Source: Spiribacter salinus M19-40 (GTDB taxonomy: Bacteria; Pseudomonadota; Gammaproteobacteria; Nitrococcales; Nitrococcaceae). Taken from it: a stretch of 64,000 bases of DNA. Location: NCBI RefSeq assembly GCF_000319575.2, contig NC_021291.1:372001-436000 (forward strand). Direction: 5' to 3'. Shown here piece by piece: positions 40,033 through 48,849 of the stretch (position 1 is the stretch's first letter; every line of letters begins with the position of its first letter). The notes beneath the pieces were generated by a model, which worked only from the letters and a program-made list of their open reading frames with translations, did not search any database and was not told where the DNA came from. Both the position numbers and the translations under genes were made by a program.

Positions 40033-40857
40033 ATGTCTAACTCCGTCGGCCGTTCCCTTTTCGTCGCTACATTGCTCTGTTTTGCACTGCTCACGATGCC
40101 ATCGAGAGCCCAACAAGTTGTCGTTGCTGGCGAGCTGACACGTCTGCATTTAGGAGATGCAGGTAGCACCATAGCCGGACGTATCGCGGTGAATAATCGC
40201 GGTCCCGAAGCACGTAATGTCCGAGCCTACCTAACCGATTACCAACAAAGTCGGTCTGGAGGCTCGTACCCACCTGCTGGCACATTGGCTCGGTCCTCGG
40301 CCGAGTGGATGACTATCACACCCGGTGAACAGCGAATTGATCCCGGCGCCTCAGGCATATTTGCCTATGAAATGCACATTCCAGCCACAGACTTGCCTAT
40401 AGGCACCTTTTGGAACGTCATCATGATTGAGGGCGGCGATCAATCACAAGCTGCTCCTCCAGATGCGGGCGATCAACCGGCGGTGCCGGCTTTTTCAATC
40501 ACTCCGAGATTTCGCACTGCGGTTCGTGTCGATACGCAAGTTGGTCCGATCGACACGGATGGAATCGCTTTCATCAACCGCCATGTTGTCGATACGGGTG
40601 CAGGTGTCGAGCTTGAAGTATTGCTTGCAAATACCGGTAATAGCCGGCTCCCCGTGAAACTCTGGCTTGAGCAGTTCGGCAGTGATCAATTGAACAATCG
40701 TCTTGGTGAAGCACAAGAGGTTCTAATTTATCCAGGCGGAGAGCGTCGGGTGCGACTGCCACTGGCGTCATCAATAAAAAATGGCGAAGAGACCCTCATC
40801 GTCGCCGATGTGGAAGGGACTATGCTGGGTGCGCTCTACAAACTCCAGCTACCGTAA
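40033..40857 (+). CDS. Periplasmic chaperone-like protein of the surface system
   Basis: A 274-residue protein with a signal peptide (cleavage near S-R-A-Q) and two beta domains. The pattern of an N-terminal Ig-like domain (N-N-R-G-P-E-A-R-N-V-R near residue 54, I-P-A-T-D-L-P-I-G-T-F-W near 118) and a second domain with A-N-T-G-N-S-R-L-P near 198 resembles fimbrial chaperones and DUF11/NEW3-type Ig folds, but the PapD signature residues are not evident. Probably shields or delivers the upstream secreted subunit. It is followed after 3 bases by the outer-membrane protein gene. Confidence 0.6.
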   Translation: MSNSVGRSLFVATLLCFALLTMPSRAQQVVVAGELTRLHLGDAGSTIAGRIAVNNRGPEARNVRAYLTDYQQSRSGGSYPPAGTLARSSAEWMTITPGEQRIDPGASGIFAYEMHIPATDLPIGTFWNVIMIEGGDQSQAAPPDAGDQPAVPAFSITPRFRTAVRVDTQVGPIDTDGIAFINRHVVDTGAGVELEVLLANTGNSRLPVKLWLEQFGSDQLNNRLGEAQEVLIYPGGERRVRLPLASSIKNGEETLIVADVEGTMLGALYKLQLP

Positions 40858-40860
40858 GCG

Positions 40861-43584
40861 ATGCCAAGCCGGCAGATCTTGGTTTACGTCCTCGCAGGCT
40901 CTATCGCATTGTTCTCCTGCAACGGTTCAGCTGACGTCAGCGAAACTGTCGTGGGGATAACGCCAGAACTTATCGACGTAACACCAGGAGGCACAGCAAC
41001 GATCGCTTACCGCATCCGCAATCCGGGCGATACACCGGTTAGGGTAGAGGGCAATCTACAGCGCCCAGAAGTACTGACCCTTGCAATACCCCCAGAGCCG
41101 GTCGCCCTGCCATCGAAGGGCTCAGCAACGATGTTTGCGATGATTCGCGCCACATCGCGCACACCGCCAGGCACCTACAACCTTATCTTCCACTTACGCG
41201 ATGCTGATACAGCCGGCACTCTAATAGCGGGAAAGACGCGCATTCGGGTGATGGCAGTTCCTAAGCTCGAAATTCGACCCTTAGAGATTCCTCAACGCCT
41301 GATCGCAAATAGGAAAACGGTTGCCACCTATATGGTAAGTAATGTCGGTAACACGGTTGTTACGGCTCGTCTTCAAGCTGAGCTTTCGAGCAACAGCGCT
41401 TCCGCACCGACGTTAGACCCAGATCTTATTGACCTCAAGCCTGGCAAAACTCGAGAAGTGGCAGCTACCTTTACAACGGCGGCCGATCGTGGCTTTCAGC
41501 GCACTGAACGCCTTGTCGTCACGGCCACTGGCCTGAGTACTGATGACAACCCATCGCTGCTAGCGCAATCGGCGTCAGTGATCGACGTCCTTCCCGAGGT
41601 TGGTGGCAGCGATCCGTGGATACGTCTGCCAATAACGGCGAGCACCGCTGTGACGGCAACCGAATCACAAACTACGCTCAACTGGGCTATTAACGGCAGC
41701 GGATATATCGATGAAAAATCTGAGCGGCGTCTCGAATTCGAAGTGAATGAAAGCGGAGATAGATCATCAAACGACACCGATCAGACCGTCCAGGCCACAG
41801 CGCGATATGAACAGAATCAATGGCGTTTAGCCGCAGGCAATCGCCGCTTTAACCTCTCGAATCTCACGAGTGTGCGACGTAATGGCGTTGGAGCCAGTGT
41901 CGCTTATGGCGGCGATCGCAATGGACCCCTATGGGGCGTTTATGGTGTCCAGGATGAGGGCGCCGTGGGTGATCGTTTTGATCTCGCGAGCCATTTTGGT
42001 TGGCGGACTCACCGCAAAGATGTACTCAAGCTGAATTTTCTCCACTACTCAGGTGTCACGTCGGATGTTGCAAAAGACTCATCCGAAACTGTTACGAGTT
42101 TACAAATCGATACCGCCAATCGCCCATGGGGTAATTTGGCGATTGAGATTGCCCAAGACATGCAAGATGGCGGCAGTGCATGGCAGGCAGCTTACGAGAC
42201 CGACATACGCGCGCAGGGCCCGCGATTAACGCTATTCGCTCGCCAGGCCGCGCCGACATTCGCGGGTCGGCTACCCGACAGTGCAAGCTGGGGCACCAGC
42301 CTAGAATTCCGTCGCCGTGAGGGTGTCAGTATCACCGGTAGGTACGAAGAGTATCGACGTAATCTAGATTCCATAGTGGACCGAGGGACGGCGGTCCGGG
42401 AGAGTAATACAGCGTTAACGGCTCGATTACCGGTCAATGAGCTTTTTGGATTGCGCGGCGGAGTCCGCCGACTCACCTACCGTAACGCAGTTTCCTCGAA
42501 CGACGCCGCATATGAGCGGCTGAGTGGTGAAGTTGGGATAAATCTTCGTCTCGAAAACTGGCGTCACGGCCTGTCTGTAAAGCAAGAGCGCCGTGACGAT
42601 GTGCGGAGTCCCGACAAGTGGGCTGAGCAGGGCTATTCAATTTTTAGCCGTTGGCAACCGAGTCCTTCCTTCAGCGCAACCATTGACTTTGATCTAGTGT
42701 CGACATCCGCTCCCGAAGAGAGTCGGCTCGGCAATGACTTCCAACAACGCCGACTTAACCTACGCTGGTTACCCGTGGATGGGCTGGCTGTCGCGCTAAG
42801 ATATGCGAACAACAAAAAAGTCTACGATGACCTCGCACTTCGCGAGCGCGAAGCAACGCAAATTACTGCAGCGACGGCAACCTGGCGACTAAATAATCGC
42901 AATAGGATTTATTTTAAAGCGGCGCAGATACAAGATATTGAATTAGAGACGCGCAATCAATTGACACTCAGCTACGAGCATCGATTTTCTCTTCCGGTAA
43001 AACGCAGAAGTGGTATTGGCTCACTGAGGGGGCGGCTCGTTGATACCACTCGAGATCAGGACAACGGCGTAAGCGGTGCAATTATTTTTGCCGACACCAT
43101 TTCCGCAGTGACTGATGCAAATGGCTTTTATCGGTTTCGTGGTCTGCCAGCTGGCCCTCACAGACTTCGTGTCGAAACTGACCGAATCGTCGAGAATCTG
43201 ATCCCGGCCACTCCGGCAGGCCATCAAGTCACTGTTCAACCGGGGATTAATAATGAGTATGACCTTTCATTAGTTGCAGGTGCAGAACTAGTGGGAAGCG
43301 TGCGCTACGCCGAGAGCGGCCAACCACTCGGCGGGATACTCGTCGAGTTGCGACGAGAAGAAGAAGTCCATCGGACATTGAGCAGCGCTCAAGGCGAGTA
43401 CCGGTTTGAGCGTCTCGAACCCGGCGAATGGCAGCTTAAAGTCTATGGACAGAATCTGCCTGATGGACATCGGCTGCAGAATGCCGAGCAAGTCATTTTC
43501 CTGCAATCCGGTTATCAAATGGCTCCATCCATTGAGGTAACTAAACCTGAGCGGAAACTTCAAATGATTCAGTGGGAGGAGTAA
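40861..43584 (+). CDS. Large outer-membrane usher-like protein with Ig and CNA-B-like domains
   Basis: A 907-residue protein: signal sequence with a Cys at residue 20 (F-S-C-N-G, a possible lipobox-like site), two N-terminal Ig/NEW3-like domains (about 25-255; I-R-N-P-G-D-T-P-V and V-S-N-V-G-N-T-V-V), a ~460-residue region of alternating amphipathic strands with many Arg/Tyr/Trp (260-715), consistent with an outer-membrane beta-barrel, then two carboxypeptidase-regulatory/CNA-B-like domains (about 725-800 with D-A-N-G-F-Y-R-F-R-G-L-P-A-G, and 805-885 with Q-G-E-Y-R-F-E-R-L-E-P-G). The layout is usher-like (periplasmic domains, barrel, C-terminal Ig-like domains), but no plug or FimD/PapC signature is visible. 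Start ATG is 3 bases past the previous stop. Confidence 0.6.
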   Translation: MPSRQILVYVLAGSIALFSCNGSADVSETVVGITPELIDVTPGGTATIAYRIRNPGDTPVRVEGNLQRPEVLTLAIPPEPVALPSKGSATMFAMIRATSRTPPGTYNLIFHLRDADTAGTLIAGKTRIRVMAVPKLEIRPLEIPQRLIANRKTVATYMVSNVGNTVVTARLQAELSSNSASAPTLDPDLIDLKPGKTREVAATFTTAADRGFQRTERLVVTATGLSTDDNPSLLAQSASVIDVLPEVGGSDPWIRLPITASTAVTATESQTTLNWAINGSGYIDEKSERRLEFEVNESGDRSSNDTDQTVQATARYEQNQWRLAAGNRRFNLSNLTSVRRNGVGASVAYGGDRNGPLWGVYGVQDEGAVGDRFDLASHFGWRTHRKDVLKLNFLHYSGVTSDVAKDSSETVTSLQIDTANRPWGNLAIEIAQDMQDGGSAWQAAYETDIRAQGPRLTLFARQAAPTFAGRLPDSASWGTSLEFRRREGVSITGRYEEYRRNLDSIVDRGTAVRESNTALTARLPVNELFGLRGGVRRLTYRNAVSSNDAAYERLSGEVGINLRLENWRHGLSVKQERRDDVRSPDKWAEQGYSIFSRWQPSPSFSATIDFDLVSTSAPEESRLGNDFQQRRLNLRWLPVDGLAVALRYANNKKVYDDLALREREATQITAATATWRLNNRNRIYFKAAQIQDIELETRNQLTLSYEHRFSLPVKRRSGIGSLRGRLVDTTRDQDNGVSGAIIFADTISAVTDANGFYRFRGLPAGPHRLRVETDRIVENLIPATPAGHQVTVQPGINNEYDLSLVAGAELVGSVRYAESGQPLGGILVELRREEEVHRTLSSAQGEYRFERLEPGEWQLKVYGQNLPDGHRLQNAEQVIFLQSGYQMAPSIEVTKPERKLQMIQWEE

Positions 43585-43586
43585 CG

Positions 43587-44504
43587 ATGAAAACTCGCAG
43601 TGGTTTTTTAATTAGAGTCATCATCTTTCTGGGGTTGTCGAGTTACACAGGTGGAGCAGCCTTTGCAACGCCATGCGTTGCCGAGGGCGGAAATCTAAGT
43701 ATCGAAAACATTGACGGTAAACTCTATTGTCAGCATGTATTCCTCCAAAATGATCAAATAATTGTTTTCGATACGCCAATTTTGGTCCGCTATGAAATCC
43801 AGGCCGGTAGCGGCGGTAATGCTATTGGCGATTCAGGCGGGGGTGAAATCGGAGCGCGCCGCAAAGGCAGTAAACAATTGCCTACGGGTAGCAGTTCGGT
43901 CGTTGTCGGTGCCGGCGGCAAAGGTGGCAGCCCTGCAAAAAATCGATCGGCGTCAGGTCATGAGGGCCGCGATTCATCTCTCGGAGCAATCCGAAGCCGT
44001 GGTGGTCGTGGTGGCAACCTGCCTGGGTCGTCTAACCAGTCGACGCAAGCGCGTAAGCCGGGCAAAGACGGTCAAGATGGGTGGGTTAAAGTGCAGTACT
44101 CCGCCAACCAGTTGGATTGGGCGCCGATCGCAGCTATCGGTCTGGTTGCGCCCAGTATAGCGGGAGCTCCACCTCAAAGCAGACCGAAAAGCGGTAGCTT
44201 GATTCAGCTGATGCATCCATATTCAGGGGGCGCAAAACTTGCGGCGCGCATTGATAATGCCGTGGGTGAATTACCACGAGGCCTGGCAATCGAAGTCAGT
44301 GTCGATGGTCTCGTATCCGGATACCTTGCTGGCGATCGAACTGAAGTGACCCTCAAACCCCGAATTGTGGCAAATCGGCCGACATCGTTGCGGACCGCTT
44401 ACCGACTAATCTCAGAGGCTCCGGTTTTGATCGAGGATCAACATGGTGATGTCGGCGTAAGACTCGTGCTCTCGCCGTTGCCGGTTTCGGCCAGCGCAGA
44501 CTGA
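43587..44504 (+). CDS. Secreted Gly-rich protein, candidate tip adhesin
   Basis: A 305-residue protein with a signal peptide (cleavage near A-F-A-T), a Cys pair around C-V-A-E and Y-C-Q-H, then a Gly/Ser-rich low-complexity segment (about 75-155) with repeats such as A-G-S-G-G-N, V-V-G-A-G-G-K-G-G and G-G-R-G-G-N resembling glycine-rich domains of phage fibres and surface proteins, and a C-terminal beta domain of about 130 residues ending in V-R-L-V-L-S-P. It starts 2 bases after the outer-membrane gene stop, so it belongs to the same operon. Adhesin role is inferred from position and composition. Confidence 0.6.
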   Translation: MKTRSGFLIRVIIFLGLSSYTGGAAFATPCVAEGGNLSIENIDGKLYCQHVFLQNDQIIVFDTPILVRYEIQAGSGGNAIGDSGGGEIGARRKGSKQLPTGSSSVVVGAGGKGGSPAKNRSASGHEGRDSSLGAIRSRGGRGGNLPGSSNQSTQARKPGKDGQDGWVKVQYSANQLDWAPIAAIGLVAPSIAGAPPQSRPKSGSLIQLMHPYSGGAKLAARIDNAVGELPRGLAIEVSVDGLVSGYLAGDRTEVTLKPRIVANRPTSLRTAYRLISEAPVLIEDQHGDVGVRLVLSPLPVSASAD

Positions 44505-44535
44505 GACAGTACCATCCCGGTAATAACAACGGCTG

Positions 44536-46365
44536 CTAGCGCTGACCACGGGGGGAATCATTCAGCGGTAGTTTGATCAGCAAACGGGCCCCGGTGGGCG
44601 TGGCTGTAATCGACATTTCGGCGCCGTGGGCCTCAGCCCGGGCCCTCATGTTAGACCGGCCCGTGCCCTGCAGGGGTTTATTATCGCTCGCTAAAGACAG
44701 GCCCCGGCCACCGCCGTTCTCAATACACAAAAAATGGGTACGTTGATCGGTGTAGGCGACGATACTCAGCTCAGTGCAGGCAGCACGGTCCACGGCATTC
44801 GTGATCGCCTCCTGCAGGATTCGATAGATATCGAGGTTGAATTGGTCGCTGGGTGAATCGTAGTCGGCAAGGGAGGTCACGTCCATCTGCAGCTCGACAT
44901 CCATCGAGTTGAGCCTGCTCTGCATTTGGTCCTGGAACACCGATAGCACAACTAACAGCGACCCTTGCTGGCCGGAGATATCCCGATTCAGCATGAGGCG
45001 GATTTCATCCATCGCGCTTTTCGCGAGTTCTTTAACCGTGGTGGTTTTGCTGTCGGTGCGGGGCTCTAGTAGGGCGTACATGGACGATAGATAGCCCAGA
45101 ACGCCATCATGCAGATCCATCATGACATTTTTGTGAGCCTCGGATTTGGCCTGTTCAACTTCAACGAAAGCCCGCTTTGATGATTCACGCTGGATTTGCG
45201 CCGTCGCGTTGATGACCTTTTGCTGCAAATTTTTGTTCAGATCCTCGAGTTCCCGCCGCGTTTTAGCGAAATCCAGAATGAGGGCTAATGCGACTGAAGC
45301 GAAAAAAATCGGCGTGCAGAGTGGCACAAATAGTAGGTTGCTATCGATCCAACCAAATTTAACACTCAAATCATGCGCGATGCCGAATAAAGCACTGATT
45401 GTGGTGACTAACAGTGCAAAAGTCAGATAAGAACTGAACCGCAGACTGCGCTTTGTGAAAAGAACGACAACACCGATTGCCCAGATGATCAATGCCACCG
45501 GCAGTGAGTAAATAAGTGTTGCCTGAGCGCCAGGCAACAAACCCAACTGGATGGGTATGGCTAGAATGAACGCGAACGCCAGTAAAGTCCGGCGTGCAGT
45601 TTTTATGCGCTGCTGATGAACATCATTGGCTTCTAGTACCAGTCGAAAACCGAGGCAAACGACATAGGGAAGTAGCAGCATAAATTGATGGTAAAAGGCA
45701 TTGAGCGAGAAGGGGTCACCATCGAGGCTGCTTGCCTGTATGACCATAAAGAAGAGAACAACCGAACCTAAATGGCGGTAGTAAGTCGGAGTGCTTTTGG
45801 AAATAATTAAGGCGCCCAGCAGTAGCGCGATAAAAATTTCTACGCCAAGAAAGGTTATACGAAGATCATTGTAGTAAAAATTATGCCGTGAGATGATTTC
45901 TTCAAAATTGCTGACGGGCCCCAGATACCCGCCACGGAGGCGCAAAAACTGCGTCCCCGCCGGCTCAATACTGAACGTCAGGGTTGACGTGCTAAGATTG
46001 GTTGGAAGGCGCACCAGCAGGTCTTGCAGGTGGGATGGCCCTTGAACGGTCGACTCGGATCCCGCGTAAACCAGCAAGTCACCGTCGCTGAAGATACTCA
46101 GTATCCCCTCATAACCGCTGAAGTACAGCGCCTGGGGCTGACCGGTTGTTTTGTTCGCCGGGGGCAGCAGGATACTGCCGGTCACAGCCGCCTTTTGATC
46201 AACCCCCCGAAACTCCACCCACGGCAGGGGGACTGTGATGTCGGGGTCTGAATCAAACGCGATGAAAGCCTGTTGCTCTTCGCGTGGGACGTTCAGCAAT
46301 AAGGATCCGGAGAAATACAGGATTATCGGGATCGCCAGCATCAATGCGCGGGTAAGGCCTTGCAC
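44536..46365 (-). CDS. Membrane sensor histidine kinase (NarL-type HisKA_3)
   Basis: A 609-residue protein: N-terminal membrane helix (about 7-25), a periplasmic beta-rich domain (26-170), seven membrane helices (about 170-370, as in 7TMR-DISM sensors), a coiled coil (370-410), HisKA_3 with the phospho-His in M-M-D-L-H-D-G-V-L-G near 417, and an HATPase_c domain with I-L-Q-E-A-I-T-N-A near 515 and G-T-G-R-S-N-M near 575. It is followed after 2 bases by its response regulator. It lies convergent to the surface gene cluster inside the island, so it is the likely dedicated regulator. The ligand is unknown; the periplasmic domain resembles carbohydrate-binding jelly-rolls in other DISM proteins. 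Confidence 0.85.
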   Translation of the reverse strand: MQGLTRALMLAIPIILYFSGSLLLNVPREEQQAFIAFDSDPDITVPLPWVEFRGVDQKAAVTGSILLPPANKTTGQPQALYFSGYEGILSIFSDGDLLVYAGSESTVQGPSHLQDLLVRLPTNLSTSTLTFSIEPAGTQFLRLRGGYLGPVSNFEEIISRHNFYYNDLRITFLGVEIFIALLLGALIISKSTPTYYRHLGSVVLFFMVIQASSLDGDPFSLNAFYHQFMLLLPYVVCLGFRLVLEANDVHQQRIKTARRTLLAFAFILAIPIQLGLLPGAQATLIYSLPVALIIWAIGVVVLFTKRSLRFSSYLTFALLVTTISALFGIAHDLSVKFGWIDSNLLFVPLCTPIFFASVALALILDFAKTRRELEDLNKNLQQKVINATAQIQRESSKRAFVEVEQAKSEAHKNVMMDLHDGVLGYLSSMYALLEPRTDSKTTTVKELAKSAMDEIRLMLNRDISGQQGSLLVVLSVFQDQMQSRLNSMDVELQMDVTSLADYDSPSDQFNLDIYRILQEAITNAVDRAACTELSIVAYTDQRTHFLCIENGGGRGLSLASDNKPLQGTGRSNMRARAEAHGAEMSITATPTGARLLIKLPLNDSPRGQR

Positions 46366-46367
46366 TT

Positions 46368-47063
46368 TCAGGGGATGATCCCTTGGTTTCGCGCTTCGAA
46401 TATCGCCTCGGTACGGTTATGCGCCTGAAGCTTACGATAGATGTTGCGGACATGGACCGGCAGGGTTGTTCTTGCCATCGATAACGCTTTTGCAGACTCT
46501 GCCTGGCTCAGGCCCTTGGATAAGACGGTTAACACCTCAATTTCCCGTTCGGTCAGCCCGTGGTCAGCGTCAGGATCAGCCAGTTGCGGTTGAAATTGCA
46601 TCTTCTCCACGATTTTACGCGCAATCGAGGCGGAAATAGGCGACCCACCGCTTAAGGCCTGCTTGATGGCCTCAACGACCTCGATGGATGCATCATCTTT
46701 TTGGATATAGCCAACGGCGCCCATGACAAGCGCGGTGGTCACCGTTTCCGGATCGGAAAGACTGGAGACAACAATGACCTGACACTGGGGGTAGAGCGCG
46801 CAAACCCTTTGGATCGAAACCAGCCCAGATCCGTCCGGCAAACCAAGATCTGCCAGGACGACATCCAGCGGCCCTTCATTCAATAATTGCTCCAATTGCT
46901 CATTTGACTCAGCAAGCGCTACTTGTGAGGCTAAATCCGACTGCTCAATGATGGACTTGAATCGGTCTTGAATGACCTGGATGTCTTCCAGAATTGCGAT
47001 CTGTAACAACCGATCGGGCCGCGTGACGCCTAGCGGTGGTTCTTTTGAATCAACAACTTGCAT
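46368..47063 (-). CDS. NarL/LuxR-type response regulator
   Basis: A 231-residue regulator: receiver domain (about 20-140) with the phospho-acceptor Asp in V-V-L-A-D-L-G-L-P-D and Lys in Y-I-Q-K-D-D, then a LuxR-type HTH (L-T-E-R-E-I-E-V-L near 165, H-V-R-N-I-Y-R-K-L near 205). Likely phosphorylated by the adjacent kinase and activates genes of the island. The ATG at 47063 is preferred to a TTG at 47099 because of the compact N-terminus. The 140 bases to tRNA-Lys carry only A+T-rich promoter-like sequence. Confidence 0.88.
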   Translation of the reverse strand: MQVVDSKEPPLGVTRPDRLLQIAILEDIQVIQDRFKSIIEQSDLASQVALAESNEQLEQLLNEGPLDVVLADLGLPDGSGLVSIQRVCALYPQCQVIVVSSLSDPETVTTALVMGAVGYIQKDDASIEVVEAIKQALSGGSPISASIARKIVEKMQFQPQLADPDADHGLTEREIEVLTVLSKGLSQAESAKALSMARTTLPVHVRNIYRKLQAHNRTEAIFEARNQGIIP

Positions 47064-47203
47064 TGACGCGACCTTTGTTGGTAAAGGAAATAACGACAAC
47101 CAATACCACTCTACAGCGGTTTCACCCTATTTAACTACCTAAAAGTAGGGTTAAGTTATGTTAGGTAGAAAAAGCACCTCAGGAGACGTAGGCGCTGGGG
47201 AGA

Positions 47204-47279
47204 TGGTGGGTCGTGCAGGATTCGAACCTGCGACCAGCGGATTAAAAGTCCGATGCTCTACCAACTGAGCTAACGACCC
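47204..47279 (-). tRNA. tRNA-Lys (anticodon TTT)
   Basis: A 76-base cloverleaf with encoded CCA: 5' acceptor GGGTCGT, D-arm with GCTCAGTTGGTAGAGC, anticodon loop CTTTTAA, T-arm with GGTTCGAATCC, 3' acceptor ACGACCC plus A-CCA. Its 3' 45 bases are repeated at 37765-37809, marking the island boundary. Confidence 0.97.
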
Positions 47280-47456
47280 GATCAGCCCGGAATGATACGG
47301 CGCGCGCTGCTTTGGGGCAATCGTCCTGACCCGAAGACCCCGGCAGGACCGCCACAGGATGCCCGAGGTCGCAGTTTGAAAACTCCCCGTGGACCAGCGT
47401 GTTGCATGATCCCTGCAACCAATGGTGGTTCCACAGTATTTCGGGGAGAGCGATGG

Positions 47457-48803
47457 ATGAGTGCAAAACACCCGCATGTTGGCGTTAATGACGCGAATGT
47501 CACTCAGGTGACCAGCGTTGATCAGTCAGGCCGCAAGGTTCCCATCAATTTGCGTCAGTCAGGCCGCACCCCGGTGGAGATGTTGATCTCGACCCGCGTG
47601 CGCAAGTCGCCATACTGGCATCTGGCCCACCAGGCGGGCTGTTGGCGAGCCACCGTGTATAACCGCATGTACCACCCACGCGGCTATGTCCGCCCCGAGG
47701 ACGGTGGGGCGATGGTGGAGTACGACGCGCTCGTCAACCACGTCACAATGTGGAACGTCGCTGTCGAGCGGCAGATCCAGGTCAAGGGACCGGATGCCGA
47801 GGCCTTCGTGAACTACGTGATCACGCGCGATGCCACGCGCATCAAGCCGATGCACGGCAAGTACGTCATTCTATGCAATGAAGCGGGCGGCATCCTGAAC
47901 GACCCGGTTCTGCTGCGCATCAGCGAGGATGAGTTCTGGTTCTCGCTGTCGGACAGTGACCTTGAGCTGTGGATGCGTGGCGTGAACATTGCCAAGGGCT
48001 TTGATGTGACCATCGCCGAGATCGACGTCGCCCCCGTGCAGATTCAGGGGCCGAAGTCCGAGGATTTGATGGCGGATCTTTTCGGTGAAGCGGTTCGCGA
48101 GATTCCGTATTACGGCCTCATGGCCGGTCAGGTCGCGGGCCGTGATGTGATTATCTCTCAGACGGGTTTCACCGGTGAGAAGGGCTATGAGATCTATCTG
48201 CGGGATGCGACCCGCTATGCCGAGGACATGTGGAATACGGTGCTCGAAGTGGGTAAAAAGCATCAGTTGATGGTGATCGCCCCGGCGCATCATCGCCGCA
48301 TCGCCGCGGGCATTCTGTCCTGGGGACAGGATATCGACATGGAAACGCTGCCATTCCAGTGCAACCTGGCCTATCAGGTGCCGCGAAACAAGGCGGCGGA
48401 CTACATTGGCAAACAGGCCCTCGAGGCGGCTCGTGCGAGGCTTGAGGCGGGCGATCCGCCCTTCCATCTCAAGATGGTCGGCCTGACCTTTGGTGGCCTG
48501 CCGATTACCGACTATGCGCCTGACTTTTGGCTGGTGGCCGAGCGGGGCGCCGATGAAGCAGTGGGTTACATCAGCTCGCCCTGGTATTCGCCGGAGCTCG
48601 AGACCAACATTGCGTTGGCCTGGGTCCCCGTCAATCGCACCGAGGTGGGAACGGCGCTCGAGGTCTGGCTACCGGACGAGTACACCCAGGGCCTACCCGG
48701 CAACCGGGTGAACGCTGAGGTTGTCAGCGTGCCCTTCCGGCCCTCCGTGAACCCCAATGCCCGCGAAGTCGCGAGCACAAAGGGGCTGGACTACGCCGAG
48801 TAG
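47457..48803 (+). CDS. GcvT-like aminomethyltransferase-family protein (DmdA-related)
   Basis: A 448-residue folate-binding protein: N-terminal GcvT fold with N-Y-V-I-T-R-D near residue 117, a long T-protein core (S-Q-T-G-F-T-G-E-K-G-Y-E-I-Y near 232), and the C-terminal barrel (V-A-W-V-P-V-N-R near 385). It is longer than true GcvT (about 365) and related to the group containing DMSP demethylase DmdA and dimethylglycine/sarcosine-demethylating proteins; no gcvH or gcvP is adjacent. It probably moves a methyl or methylene group to tetrahydrofolate from an unknown N- or S-methyl compound. The start at 47457 has GGGGAGAG upstream; longer frames overlap the tRNA promoter. Confidence 0.8.
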   Translation: MSAKHPHVGVNDANVTQVTSVDQSGRKVPINLRQSGRTPVEMLISTRVRKSPYWHLAHQAGCWRATVYNRMYHPRGYVRPEDGGAMVEYDALVNHVTMWNVAVERQIQVKGPDAEAFVNYVITRDATRIKPMHGKYVILCNEAGGILNDPVLLRISEDEFWFSLSDSDLELWMRGVNIAKGFDVTIAEIDVAPVQIQGPKSEDLMADLFGEAVREIPYYGLMAGQVAGRDVIISQTGFTGEKGYEIYLRDATRYAEDMWNTVLEVGKKHQLMVIAPAHHRRIAAGILSWGQDIDMETLPFQCNLAYQVPRNKAADYIGKQALEAARARLEAGDPPFHLKMVGLTFGGLPITDYAPDFWLVAERGADEAVGYISSPWYSPELETNIALAWVPVNRTEVGTALEVWLPDEYTQGLPGNRVNAEVVSVPFRPSVNPNAREVASTKGLDYAE

Positions 48804-48848
48804 TCCAGCCGCGCCCAGCGCCTGAGCGAAGCCGCCCTCCGGGGCGGC
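48784..48848 (+). terminator. Double hairpin across the stop of the GcvT-like gene
   Basis: First hairpin: perfect 11-bp arms 48784-48794 and 48800-48810, enclosing the TAG stop codon. Second: arms 48831-48837 and 48842-48848 with GGGCGGC followed by TTT. The second is a normal terminator; it also sits at the 3' end of the convergent permease gene and may serve both. Confidence 0.75.
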
Positions 48849-48849
48849 T

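Larger units (their letters stand above)
37765..47248. mobile_element. Genomic island integrated at tRNA-Lys
   Basis: Bounded by a 45-bp direct repeat with two mismatches: 37765-37809 (fragment) and 47204-47248 (3' part of the intact tRNA-Lys). This is the standard outcome of site-specific integration into a tRNA 3' end. Contents: a gene remnant, a decayed IS3 element, four surface genes and a two-component system. DNA is more A+T-rich than the flanks. No integrase remains, so it is probably fixed. Confidence 0.75.
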
